NCBI GenBank assembly: GCA_003013855.2
Contig: ML058552.1
Location: 3,639,501 to 3,703,500, forward strand
Direction: 5' to 3'
DNA: 64,000 bases
Source of the DNA: Liriodendron chinense
Taxonomy: Eukaryota; Streptophyta; Magnoliopsida; Magnoliales; Magnoliaceae
Made by a program: the position numbers and the translations under genes. The notes beneath the pieces were generated by a model. That model worked only from the letters and a program-made list of their open reading frames with translations, did not search any database and was not told the DNA's origin. Each line of letters opens with the position of its first letter. Position 1 is the stretch's first letter. This document shows positions 46,001 through 51,913 of the stretch, piece by piece.

Positions 46001-49000
46001 CTTGACCCTTTGCTTGATCTCTTACAACTTACTGACTTAGGCATTAGAGGGCTAATGGCCGGACCCCCGGCCACCCCTTCTTTTGTCTTCCCTTGTGTAC
46101 TACAGGATCTAGTAGACCTCCAGTTCAGATTCAGCCCGTACATCCAAAGGAGATCAGCAACATTCATCCATCTAAGGTGGAGATCAACCTCTCTCATCTG
46201 TTGACCAATTTCCGACGTCAACATCCCTTACCTGATAATGGCCTCGATCTCTGACATATGCCACACACTCATAGATCTGACATGCGTTTCACCCATCTCG
46301 AATGAGGTCTGCCTAGCTCAAAAGCTATCTTGGATACATCTCCAAGTCGTTTCCACAAAAAGTGCTAGTTTCATAATTAATTCTTAATAAGCAATTAATT
46401 TAGTAAGCTAAACAAACACTTCTAAAGCTGTTAGAAGTGATTTTGAGAATCAAAATCACCCAAAACCAGTTATATTTTTTTATGAATTAAATCATTCAAA
46501 ATGTCAATGCCAAACAGGCCCTAAGTTTCATTCATTGCGAGCTGTTATTTAGTAATTGATTTGATGTATCCGTTCCTTTGGGTTCTATTTTGTTTTATGG
46601 CAATCACAACTTTAAACTTTTGGCAATCTCTGTAAGAGAGATGATTCTTCTGTCAAATCGCCACGTCCTCTAAAAGCTCGAGCTATTAGAGGATGGCGTA
46701 TCAATGTATATTGAGGGACTCTAACACTCTCCCGCACGTGCGGAGTGGAACTCCGCACGGGAACATATTGGGCAAGGTGGAGGGACACTCACAATTCACA
46801 CCATAAACAGCCCCCCATGGGAGAATATATTACCGGTGGCATATTTGCTACTTCTGGGATTCGAACGCAGGACCTTCCGCTCTGATACCATATCAAATCA
46901 CCACTTTCTCTAAAAGCTCGAGCTGTTAGAGGATGGCGTATCAATGTATATTGAGGGACTCTTAACATCTTCTTAATGTCTGTCTACAATGTTACCAAGG
47001 CAAGGAATCAATGGATCACCTTTTCTTTCATTGTCCATTTGCAACAAGGTTATGGGATAGTTTTTCAACTTATTAGCATGGGCGATGCCGAGTGACCATT
47101 TACTTTTGATGTGGCATGGTGGGGCAAAAGGGAAGATTGGGAAAAAAAGTTTGGCGGTTAAGCCTATTAGCGGGGATCTGGGTCATATGGAGGGAAAGGA
47201 ATGAGTGATGTTTTTGGAATTCTCAAGGCCAAGTAATTGAAGTGTTTAGTAGGGCAAAGTCACATGTAATGGAGTGGGTGATAGCATCAAAATTTATAGC
47301 TCAATTTCAGCTGGCTTGAGCTATAATTTTCTTGCAGTCTTTGGGTGTTTGTATTCTTTAGGCCTAGGCCTTTTATCAATAAAGTTATCAATGTTCCAAA
47401 AAAAAAACTTTAAACTTTTGGCTTATAATCCCAGTTTCATGAACTGAAACATCAAGTTTTAGTCGCTATACATTACCAGGTTGTCTGTTATGTTGAATTT
47501 GCATTCTGCATGTCCTCTGCATTTATCACTATATATAGGCATGAAGAATGGATGTAGACAACTCTTTTCATTAGTGTTCAAGTGATTTTACATATCACTG
47601 GTATATAATATTATGTTATTCCGTGTCTGCATTCATTTTGACTCTGCATTCAATGAATTTTTATTGTTATATTTGGGAACTGATAAAATATATTGTAATC
47701 TTCAGAGTCAACAGAACTAATACACATACTCCATTTTCTTTTAGATACAAGTTAAATTTCAATAGAGCTCCTGTTTGTCTTCTACAAACCATACAAGTTT
47801 TGGTAGACCTCACCTGTACAAATGTTCAAGTTTATAAAGAAGGATGTATGGTGTTTGTCAAACACATCATGGTTCAAGTGCATATGATAGGATTTTGAAT
47901 GAGGCTTGATATCCGTTTTTATATATAAACCTTTGTTCTTTTCTTTTCTTTTTAACAACATTCTTGGAGGCAAGGCCTGTTAGATTTCCATGGTTTTACT
48001 ATTATTCTTGATGGCTGGTTGTAAATATCTGAAATGGAACTCCAGAAATAGAAGTCCTTGTATTCCTTCTGTCTTGTTTCTTATATTTGTGGCATGGTGG
48101 TTCTATGTGCGTGTGTGTATACATAATATACATATAACTACGTATATGTGAGAGATGATCATATGTAGTTGACCACACCACGTAGTCAACCTATCTGTGG
48201 TTCCATGTGTTTATGGGATGCGGATTGGGTACAACCCTCACCAGGACCTAGCTAGAGATGGACGGTCCTGGCAGGGGCTTTGTGGGGCCCACCTTGATGT
48301 ACGTGTTCTATCCACGCTGTCCATCCATTTTGATAGATCATTTTAGGGTATGAACCCAAAAAGGAGGCAGATAAGTTGAGATCATGCCCTCAAGCCTTCT
48401 ATCTGTCTCCTTTTTGAGATCATGCCCAAAAATTATCTGTCAAAGTGGATGGACGGTGTGGATAAAACACATACATCACCATCGGCCCCACAGAGCCCCT
48501 GACAGGATTGTCTGTCTCAAGCTATGTCCTACTGGGGGTATACCCAATCCGCTCCCGTGTTTGGCATCCAACCTGTCCAATGGGTTCTCACTTCTCCCCA
48601 CTCACACCACTCCAACCATCAGGTGGTCCAAATGTGCACTTGGAAGTTTTTGTGGGTGGTGGTGCATTGTTTTCAATGGTTTGGCCCACCTGATGATTGG
48701 ATTGGCCTGATTGTTGTGCTGGGATCTCCATGTTGGGGTAAAACTGGTGGATAGGTTGGATGTACATAGATGAGGTGGTCCCCACGTCTCCATGTTGGGA
48801 CAAAACTGTTGGATGGGTTGGATGTACATACATGAGGTGGTCCCCACAATAGCTCCTCTACATGTAATTTACCATATAAGCCACAGTTTACCCTGAAGAT
48901 TGAATTCTTTGGAAGAGAACACTGTGATAATAATTGGTCTGCTGATAGAGCTGTGTGCGTGTGCGTGCTTGTGTGCATGAACCCTAGTTATAAATATCTT

Positions 49001-49157
49001 ATAACATTTTATGCTTACTTCCTCCACTCTTTTTTAGCTGTTGCAAAGGCACTGAGAAAAGTTGCTGAGGGAAAGGCTGCTTCTCAAGCAGAGGCAGCTG
49101 AATGGAAGCGCAAATACGAACTAGAGAGGGCACATAATATGCAGCTGAGACATAAAG
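23874..49157 (+). CDS. NADK1: NAD(H) kinase 1, 5' part of the gene (exons 1-3)
   Basis: NAD kinase phosphorylates NAD(H) to NADP(H) using ATP, supplying the NADP pool; the plant NADK1 type is cytosolic in known species. The visible coding parts are 23874-23900, 39466-39595 and 49038-49157. Exon 2 ends in phase 1 (codon AGA then A) and exon 3 begins CT, giving the conserved EFSEAMR-TVAKALRKVAEGK junction. The three exons encode about 92 residues: a short N-terminus, an acidic Ser-rich stretch, and a coiled-coil with AEAAEWKRKYELERA. The catalytic domain (GGDG motif and NAD-binding core) is not in the window, so this is a 5' partial gene. Introns of 15.6 and 9.4 kb are largely transposable elements. 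An unseen exon between 1 and 2 cannot be excluded. Confidence 0.8.
23901..24945 (+). other. Start of intron 1, unique-looking sequence
   Basis: After the donor the sequence is T-rich and appears single-copy as far as I can tell, with no element ends visible. An open frame at 24071-24262 has no family resemblance. This is likely original intron sequence. Confidence 0.45.
24982..25011 (+). repeat. Poly(G) run of 30 bases
   Basis: Thirty consecutive G residues lie within the LINE 5' region, where related elements have a short G-rich GGAGGAGGG stretch. A second such run is at 63032-63064. Confidence 0.9.
25691..26690 (+). repeat. 5' LTR of the chromovirus
   Basis: It starts TGATGTGGACATCAAGC and ends GGGCATCCTGCATCA, 1000 bp. 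It is related to the solo LTR at 58783-59734 (opposite orientation) through GATGATGACGGGCCTGGATC-type sequence absent elsewhere in the window. Confidence 0.85.
26695..26706 (+). other. Primer-binding site of the chromovirus
   Basis: TGGTATCAAAGC lies four bases past the 5' LTR, one base from the initiator tRNA-Met complement TGGTATCAGAGC. Confidence 0.75.
27169..27870 (+). pseudogene. Chromovirus gag start and RT N-terminal remnant
   Basis: A methionine at 27169 opens MNQDQILEALAAISQCLDNI, a typical chromovirus gag start, but a stop follows near 27271. The downstream frame (27328-27801) is acidic (EEIEALLTIVENDEVCASDE) and ends HPIDLVLGSILSSFPPYQVN, then EHVEMQRQFDKLLREEF. This is the reverse-transcriptase entry region that in intact elements precedes the LTPKKDGSWR motif. 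A degraded version (CAMPALFTSKNNGMWR) follows 30 bases later. Gag capsid, protease and most of RT are gone. Confidence 0.7.
28030..28751 (+). pseudogene. Chromovirus integrase C-terminus with chromodomain
   Basis: A frame reading CVTHEKSPFDMVV (28060-28105) is the end of the integrase core region (THxSTGKSPFEIVY in intact copies). After a frame change, 28161-28751 encodes the C-terminal domain (DLHCKVQEFHEGNYVMVRIR, ARKLQARSAGPFKVLRKIG, NAYQMDLP). It ends in a chromodomain-like tail (EEIVSTQDEVFQRYLVKWKN) of the kind that directs integration to heterochromatin marks. No DDE residues are present. The frame runs beyond the chromodomain in scrambled sequence. Confidence 0.8.
28773..29357 (+). 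repeat. 3' LTR of the chromovirus, deleted by about 390 bp
   Basis: It starts TGATGCGGACATCAAGC and ends GTCCTAGATCA. Relative to the 5' LTR it lacks the segment equivalent to 26117-26505: the sequence passes directly from AATTTCGAATTT to CCTTACTATGTGG. Confidence 0.85.
30107..30302 (+). pseudogene. RTE LINE pre-reverse-transcriptase fragment
   Basis: The frame reads MRERKGRDLDHVSCIKSDNQ, then RVLVKDNEINERWRSCFQNL, closely matching the conserved block just before the RT fingers in plant RTE-like LINEs. It is the best preserved part of the element at 24950-30302. A stop follows at 30301, and the RT core is absent. Confidence 0.8.
30303..31670 (+). other. A/T-rich intron 1 sequence
   Basis: No gene is seen. 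Two similar segments (ATCCTATGATTTACAATTTG near 30330, ATCCTATGATTTTACAAGTT near 31480) suggest an old repeat. A poly(T) run lies at about 31148-31169. Confidence 0.4.
31676..31843 (-). repeat. 3' LTR of Copia element 1
   Basis: The plus-strand start is TGTAGATTTCCAACAGAAG and the end CTTATGTTTCAACA. The adjoining ACTTGAGGGGGAG on the minus strand (31844-31857) is the polypurine tract. Confidence 0.9.
32119..32852 (-). pseudogene. Copia element 1, RT C-terminal half and RNase H
   Basis: The frame reads LLVYVDDIVLIGDD, with the YVDD polymerase active site, then KDLGYLRYFLRIEVACSSKG, SQRKYTLDLL and LVGKLIYLTITRPDI of the RT thumb/connection. RNase H follows with WAGCSTDRKSTSGYC and SRSSAEVEYRAI. 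A frameshift near 32142 separates the final WLKSIMKEL segment. It is separated from the upstream RT frame by a shift near 32880-32930. Confidence 0.85.
32931..33743 (-). pseudogene. Copia element 1, RT N-terminal half
   Basis: After a linker rich in Ser, Thr and Pro, the frame has WKQAMEAEIEALHKSGTWD, the start of the RVT_2 domain. It continues with GCKWVFSIKYRADGTVERYK, LVAKGYTQLFGVDYTETFSP and FQLDVKNAFLNGHLTEEVYM, ending KLKKALYGLK at a stop. RT copies the element RNA into DNA. The catalytic YVDD lies in the next frame. Confidence 0.85.
33572..34471 (-). pseudogene. Copia element 1, integrase core
   Basis: The first catalytic Asp is in FIIFIDDFSRVTWVY (near 34290). A frameshift or stop at about 34258 precedes FQTFHKLVTNQYGCSIQTLR. 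The second catalytic position reads SVDGGEY where the sister copy at 60293-61306 has SDNGGEY, so the Asp is replaced. The third, Glu, is in QQNGVSERKNRHLLE. Then come ACFLINRFPTRVL-type and FGCVCFVHNFSPSRNKLDCR sequences of the C-terminal region. Integrase joins element DNA to the host; this copy is inactive. Confidence 0.85.
34362..34715 (-). pseudogene. Copia element 1, integrase zinc-binding N-terminus
   Basis: SLWHARLGHVPSRVLNLII, followed by ITGCEVCQVSKH, is the HHCC zinc-binding domain (gag pre-integrase family) at the start of integrase. Upstream is the conserved SPKSCMFQDLSTRRIIGT segment that links protease to integrase. Confidence 0.85.
34896..36062 (-). pseudogene. Copia element 1, gag and protease active site
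   Basis: Gag starts at 36062 with MDSRSSEDLLSITSTKF-like sequence; frameshifts break the first 120 codons. The overlapping frames 36127-35639 and 35660-34896 contain KTYKFLTGLNADYESLRTQL (UBN2) and a CX2CX4HX4C knuckle (C-TH-C-NRSG-H-SVER-C). At the C-terminal end WIIDSRASNHMTG occupies the protease active site; DSGA has become DSRA, which would remove activity. The sister copy keeps DSGA. Confidence 0.85.
36190..36600 (-). repeat. GC-rich tandem repeats in the Copia leader
   Basis: Units built on GTCGGATCTGGCTTCCGGCG and CCCTGGTGGCGTCGGTTCTA recur with periods near 40-65 bp between gag and the PBS. The equivalent leader of Copia element 2 (62985-63390) has the same organisation. Plus-strand open frames here are shadows of the repeat. 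Confidence 0.7.
36633..36803 (-). repeat. 5' LTR of Copia element 1, with adjacent PBS
   Basis: It starts TGTAGATTTCCAATAGAAG and ends CTTATGTTTCAACA. Immediately to the left, 36621-36632 reads on the minus strand TGGTATCAAAGC, the initiator tRNA-Met-type primer-binding site. Confidence 0.9.
36956..39153. mobile_element. GATATCG-rich terminal-inverted-repeat element, split by a MITE
   Basis: The left end AGTGTTTGCAGTATTGATA is matched by a right end whose complement reads AGTGTTTGCAGTATCGGTAT. The interior is rich in short palindromes such as GATATCG, ATATTGGC and CGATAATA. Middle text (CACTCAGAAATTGTACAC, CCAATAAATGTCCACCAATT) recurs at 57570-57770, showing a shared family. Net of the 708-bp MITE it is about 1.49 kb. 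I found no clean target duplication and cannot name the superfamily. There is no coding capacity. Confidence 0.55.
37364..38071. mobile_element. PIF/Harbinger-type MITE, 708 bp
   Basis: The left end GGGCTCATTTGGGAGCTTGT, then AAATGGAGGTAAATGG, is matched by a right end whose complement reads GGGGTCGTTTGGATGGGAGT, then AAATGGAGGTAAATGG. TTA flanks both sides (37361-37363, 38072-38074). The subterminal regions are rich in AGTAAATG and CATTTACTCC. It lies inside the GATATCG element. Confidence 0.85.
39466..39595 (+). CDS. NADK1: NADK1 exon 2
   Basis: The acceptor TTGCCTGCAG precedes 39466 and the donor AGAAGTAAG follows 39595. The 130 bases are open in phase 0: TEENGPMDSLSSLDSENVVE, then EFLRQPPVKAVDDHLIEF and SEAMR plus one base. 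The HLIEFSEAMR end is the conserved motif directly before TVAKALR in plant NADK1. An acidic, Ser-rich, low-conservation stretch before it is also usual for this family. Confidence 0.85.
39596..39932 (+). other. Start of intron 2
   Basis: T-rich intron sequence with no coding potential. The last 110 bases (TTAGTAATTGGTTTTGATAA onwards) resemble 46540-46610 joined to 47423-47465, on the other side of the PIF-type element. Confidence 0.6.
41246..42112 (+). repeat. 5' LTR of the gag-only gypsy element
   Basis: 867 bp, TG to CA. A TATA box (CCTATAAATAGAGGTATCC) lies at about 41836-41845 in the plus orientation. The candidate PBS starts at 42115. Confidence 0.85.
42208..43720 (+). pseudogene. Gypsy gag remnant
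   Basis: A start at 42208 opens MAGGHKNKGKAPLEEEPSQ. The frame decays, and the capsid region is readable at about 42830-43320 in pieces (PRMKILKLPQIKPYAGVGDP, DDESLKDYFA-FNTEA, LTDEVTLHAMITGLKQGKF), interrupted by several stops. It continues with a KKRKGSEEESDKK basic stretch and, near 43590-43700, YYLFHRDQGHNTLDCFDLKE, then QIEKLIRNGHL, a conserved segment after the capsid in this gypsy lineage. Gag would form the particle; here it is defective. Confidence 0.75.
43880..44420 (+). repeat. Two blocks of tandem repeats in the gypsy interior
   Basis: Between 43880 and 44110 a roughly 55-65 bp unit recurs (GGACAGCTTATGCTGTACCA, GGATGGCTTATGCTGTTCTA, GGGGGCTCAGGCTGTACTGT). From 44305 to 44410 a unit of about 35 bp recurs (AATGGTCAGCGCCGAGCCTA, AACGATTAGCGCTAAGCCTA, AATGGTTAGCGCCGAGCCTA). 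No coding sequence is seen from 43720 to 45362. Confidence 0.7.
45363..46223 (+). repeat. 3' LTR of the gag-only gypsy element
   Basis: 861 bp, partner of 41246-42112, preceded by a purine tract (AAAAGGGGGG at 45348-45357). Confidence 0.85.
46625..47405 (+). mobile_element. 5'-truncated L1-type LINE tail
   Basis: The 17-bp target duplication AACTTTAAACTTTTGGC is present at 46608-46624 and 47406-47422, the right copy directly after a poly(A) run. The body at 46968-47330 encodes a degraded zf-RVT region (CYQGKESMDHLFFHCPFATR, LWDSF, AGIWVIWRERNE), found at the C-terminus of plant L1 reverse transcriptase. Truncation at the 5' end is normal for L1 insertion. A TRIM splits it at 46651-46967. Confidence 0.85.
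46651..46967 (-). mobile_element. TRIM (terminal-repeat retrotransposon in miniature), 317 bp
   Basis: Direct repeats of 76 and 77 bp lie at 46651-46726 and 46891-46967, flanked by exact TCTTC duplications (46646-46650 and 46968-46972). On the minus strand the right LTR is followed at once by TGGTATCAGAGC (46890-46879), a perfect initiator tRNA-Met PBS. The left LTR is preceded by a GGGAGAG purine tract. The 164-bp interior has no coding capacity. Each LTR contains a hairpin (CCTCTAAAAGCTCGAGCT, then RTTAGAGG), and the interior contains the palindrome CCGCACGTGCGG. Confidence 0.9.
47423..48216 (+). other. Intron 2 sequence
   Basis: A/T-rich sequence with no recognised element or gene. Its first 45 bases continue the sequence interrupted by the L1 insertion. 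Confidence 0.5.
48217..48555. mobile_element. Minimal foldback element, about 335 bp
   Basis: The left arm (GATGCGGATTGGGTACAACC, GGCAGGGGCTTTGTGGGGCC, GTTCTATCCACGCTGTCCAT) pairs with the right arm (ATGGACGGTGTGGATAAAAC, GGCCCCACAGAGCCCCTGAC, GGGTATACCCAATCCGCTCC). The arms are about 160 bp each, and the centre (CAGATAAGTTGAGATCATGC to CTATCTGTCTCC) is almost all arm. It is an internally deleted member of the family at 23205-23720 and could form a near-complete hairpin. Confidence 0.8.
48726..48849 (+). repeat. 62-bp tandem duplication
   Basis: Two units start at 48726 and 48788 (CTCCATGTTGGGGTAAAACT and CTCCATGTTGGGACAAAACT), each ending near GAGGTGGTCCCCAC. It lies in intron 2, about 190 bp before exon 3. 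Confidence 0.8.
49038..49157 (+). CDS. NADK1: NADK1 exon 3
   Basis: The acceptor CTCTTTTTTAG precedes 49038 and a GTCAGC donor follows 49157. With the base from exon 2 it reads TVAKALRKVAEGKAASQAEA, then AEWKRKYELERAHNMQLRHK, ending in phase 1. This is the coiled-coil segment shared by plant NADK1 proteins and is the clearest identification in the window. The donor is less usual than GTAAG but is in the expected place. Confidence 0.92.
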
Positions 49158-49383
49158 GTCAGCTAATCATTCCATTTCATGCACTCCTCAATAATATACC
49201 TTTGTTTTTGTTTGGCAATACATAAGCCCAAAATATTTTAACTAATTCATTGTGTGCATAAGCTCATGCTCCCTTCTTTGAAAGTTAACTCATTTTCCAT
49301 GAATTATTGTGGTTTGGAGCATGTTGCAAAATGAAGAAAGTGTTCATGATGCAAGAACTAATGGAAGGGTGAAGTCTATATGA

Positions 49384-50230
49384 TGAAGATCCTCTCATGG
49401 AATGTTGAGGGGCTTATGACACCTTAATATAGGGGTCTGTTACCAAAGATAGTTGTCATGGCAAGAAAGTGCATGTGGTGGCATTCCAGGAAACCAAAAT
49501 GCAAGCTTGGATAAACCCCTTCTCTAATGTTTGGTGTGTACAACAATTCCGATTGGGCTTGCTGCATTTAGTTAGAGCATTGAATGATTACTCAACAGGG
49601 TGGAGATTGGATATGTTTAAGAAGGTGGATATTGAAGGTGGGCAGTTCTTGGTGTCAATTCTTCTACAAGAATTGTCAGATAGCTTCAATTGGGTGCTTC
49701 TAGTCATGTATGGTCCTTGTATTCAAAGTCTTCATGCTTATTTGTATGGAATAAATTAAAAGAGTGAAGTTGAAGTGGAACCAACCATGGTGTGCATGCG
49801 GTGATTTTAGTGTGATTCGTTTTCTCATGAAAGGAGGGGCACTGACAGAATTTCTACATTTATGCGGGAATTTTCTTTATGGGTTAGCTCTCGGAGTTGC
49901 TTGATCTTCCTATGGTGGGTTGTCCATTCATGTGGATTAATAATCACGAAAGTTAGGCTATCTCAAGGTTGGATAGATTTCTCACATCAGTAGATTCGGA
50001 AGAGCATTTGCGGAGTGTTAACCAGAGTTTTTTTCCTCGTCCAATTTTGGATTAATTGCCCTGCAATCTTAGAAATAGATGGGGAGCTTTGGGGACATAC
50101 CCCGCTTAGATTTGGTTTAATGTGTCTTGATGAGGAAGGTTTTAGCAAAAAATGAATTAAAGATTGGTGGAATTTTATCCAGGTGAAAGGATTGGATAGA
50201 TATAGGTTCTTGTCGGTTATATAAAGATAT
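49384..50230 (+). pseudogene. L1-type LINE endonuclease fragment
   Basis: The plus-strand reading starts MKILSWNVEGL at 49384, the N-terminus of the apurinic-type endonuclease. It continues in pieces: HVVAFQETKMQAW, SFNWVLLVMYGP, KWNQPWCACGDFSVIRF-like, SELLDLPMVGCPFMWINNHE and SRLDRFLTSVDSEEHLRSVN. The end (KDWWNFIQVKGLDRYRF) is the linker before RT. Several stops break it. Its 3' side is cut off by the LTR of the Copia fragment at about 50230. Confidence 0.8.
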
Positions 50231-50414
50231 TGAATGATGGAAAATGACCAAGTACCTTCCCTCTCTCAAATGATTTATTTGTAATGTTAGATGGTTACAA
50301 GAGATAAGATCACAATAATACAAGAGATAAGAACATAATAAATGAAAATAAATTCCTCCCAGTTTGGTGCTTTGCAGGTTTATTCGAAATTATGACAAAT
50401 TAGAACACCTAACA
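50231..50414 (-). repeat. 3' LTR of the Copia fragment (element 3)
   Basis: On the minus strand it starts TGTTAGGTGTTCTAATTTG at 50414, preceded by TTTGAGGGGAAG as polypurine tract. The other boundary at 50231 is inferred from a TG and the end of LINE homology. No second LTR is found to the right. Confidence 0.55.
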
Positions 50415-50510
50415 CTTCCCCTCAAACTGGAGCATAGATGCCATACATGCCTATTTTTTGATAATAGACTGTAAATGAAATGAAGTAGGAGATTTGGTGA
50501 GAACAACGGC

Positions 50511-51085
50511 CAAGGTATTCCGTAACGGTAACGGTGGCCATAACTGCTACCACTGTAACCTTTACGATATTGAAAAAAAAAGAGCATAATCCTTGGGTAT
50601 TTTGGCGAAGAAAAAGCTACTCAAATGAAGGGCAGAGTTAATACAGATTTCATTATTATTGAGTTGGGGAAAAATGAAGAAAGAAGAGAAGATAGGCCAA
50701 ACAGAAAATCCTTCTTTTCCTTTGAACTCCCCAAATAAAAAATCCTTCCATTCTCAAATGAGAGGGGTCGTAACGGCTGTTATGGCCCCTGTAACGGCCA
50801 TTACGGTCTCTTTTTTTATTAAAAGAAAGAACCCGAAAGACCTATATTTGCCCCGTGAAGTTGATTTTTTTTTCTTCGAAAGACCTGTATTTGTCTTGTA
50901 ACAGACCATTACAAGGCTCTTATGGCCTTTACAGGGGATGTAATGGGCTGTTAATGGCTGTTACAGGTCATTTTTTGCATAATGGCTATTACGTCCGTTA
51001 CGACCCCATAACGTGTAATGGTTGCCACCGTTACCTTTATTTAATGGCCTTTACGGCCCCGTAATGGCCTTTACAACACACTATG
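50511..51085. mobile_element. GTAACGG-rich Mutator-like element, copy 1
   Basis: The left end CAAGGTATTCCGTAACGGTA is related to the complement of the right end, CATAGTGTGTTGTAAAGGCC. The flanks ACAACGGC (50503-50510) and ACAACGCC (51086-51093) are a probable imperfect target duplication. The body is packed with NGTAACGG, CCGTTAC and GGCCRTTA motifs, and includes AAAGACCTATATTTGCCCCG twice in variant form. Non-coding. Confidence 0.6.
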
Positions 51086-51604
51086 ACAACGCCTTATTGG
51101 CCATTGGAGTGAATAAACGGGATGAGCAACATTGGGAAGCAAATTTCCTTCTCACAAAGTGGCACAACTTCGATATGCTTCATCCTTTGTGGTAAACTGG
51201 ATTAGAGGAATATCAATCGCAACTTGATTGTTACAATGTAAGGGAACACTGAATCTCATTTCCTGAAGAAGCAATTGGATCCAAGTAATCTCACGAGTTA
51301 TATGTGGCATTGCACAGTACCAAGGTATTTTGTAACAGTTACAACTAGAGGTGGACAACGATCCGATCCGAGTCGAACATGGACCAGATCGGATTGTTCG
51401 GCTGCTTGAGTGGGTGTGTTCGAACAATGTTCGAACAAACATTCGAACAAGATGGCTCTGTTCGAACTCAATTTGGTCTAGCCCAATCATGTTTGAACAT
51501 GTTTGAACATAGGAATTTCGAACAATTTTTACGAGTTCGAACAAGTTCGAACAATTTCGCTTTTTTTGCTTGAAAATATTTTTTCTACTACTGAATAGTA
51601 AATA

Positions 51605-51821
51605 CCGATTTTTTCGTTCTGTGTGTTCCACCATGATGTATTTGTTTTATCCACTCCGTCCATCCATTTGTACAGCTTATTTTAAGGCATTAAATAAGAA
51701 ATGAGGCGGATACAAAACTCAAATGGACCACACCACAGGAAACAGTGAGGAGAATGATGTCCACCATTGAAACCTTCCTGGGCTCACAATCACTTTTATT
51801 TGTCATCTACCCTTCTTCTTC

Positions 51822-51822
<1 letters not shown>
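51605..51822. repeat. Left half of a foldback element inside the hAT MITE
   Basis: The text GTTTTATCCACTCCGTCCAT, then AATGGACCACACCACAGGAA and CACCATTGAAACCTTCCTGG, is the left arm of the foldback family. It stops at TTTATTTGTCATCTACCCTT, where microsatellite sequence begins. Confidence 0.75.

Positions 51823-51910
<88 letters not shown>
51823..51910 (+). repeat. Compound (CT)n(AT)n microsatellite
   Basis: CT repeats run to about 51858 and are followed by 26 TA units to 51910. The flanking open frames (ISLSLSL, YIYIYI) are artefacts. Confidence 0.95.

Positions 51911-51913
<3 letters not shown>

Larger units (their letters stand above)
41246..46223 (+). mobile_element. Gag-only gypsy element (non-autonomous), 4.98 kb
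   Basis: LTRs at 41246-42112 and 45363-46223 begin TGTTATGGGTAAATCCGAGC and end CCGACGTCAACA. Over the first 240 bases they differ at about 16 positions (roughly 93% identical). A PBS-like TTGGCACCGTTTGTGGGAAC follows the left LTR, and ACAAAAGGGGGGCTTCC precedes the right one. Flanking bases CCCCC and TCCCT are not an exact duplication. The interior has a decayed gag and then about 1.6 kb of non-coding repeats; protease, RT and integrase are absent. This matches the TR-GAG/LARD-type class. Confidence 0.8.
39936..46521. mobile_element. PIF/Harbinger-type element split by a gypsy element
   Basis: The left end GGCCCAACTTGGCGTTG and right end CAATGCCAAACAGGCCC (complement GGGCCTGTTTGGCATTG) form an inverted repeat with one indel, flanked by TAA at 39933-39935 and 46522-46524. 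Subterminal text such as AAATAAACATGTTTGGTAAA (left) has a counterpart in TAAGCTAAACAAACAC (right). Without the gypsy element at 41246-46223 it is about 1.6 kb. No transposase frame is recognised in 40050-41240 or 46224-46500; a 46-bp partial duplication lies at about 40438-40530. Confidence 0.6.

Noticed and set aside
46740..46780. Strong palindrome CCGCACGTGCGG as a terminator or regulatory hairpin
   Set aside because: It is an internal part of the TRIM element.
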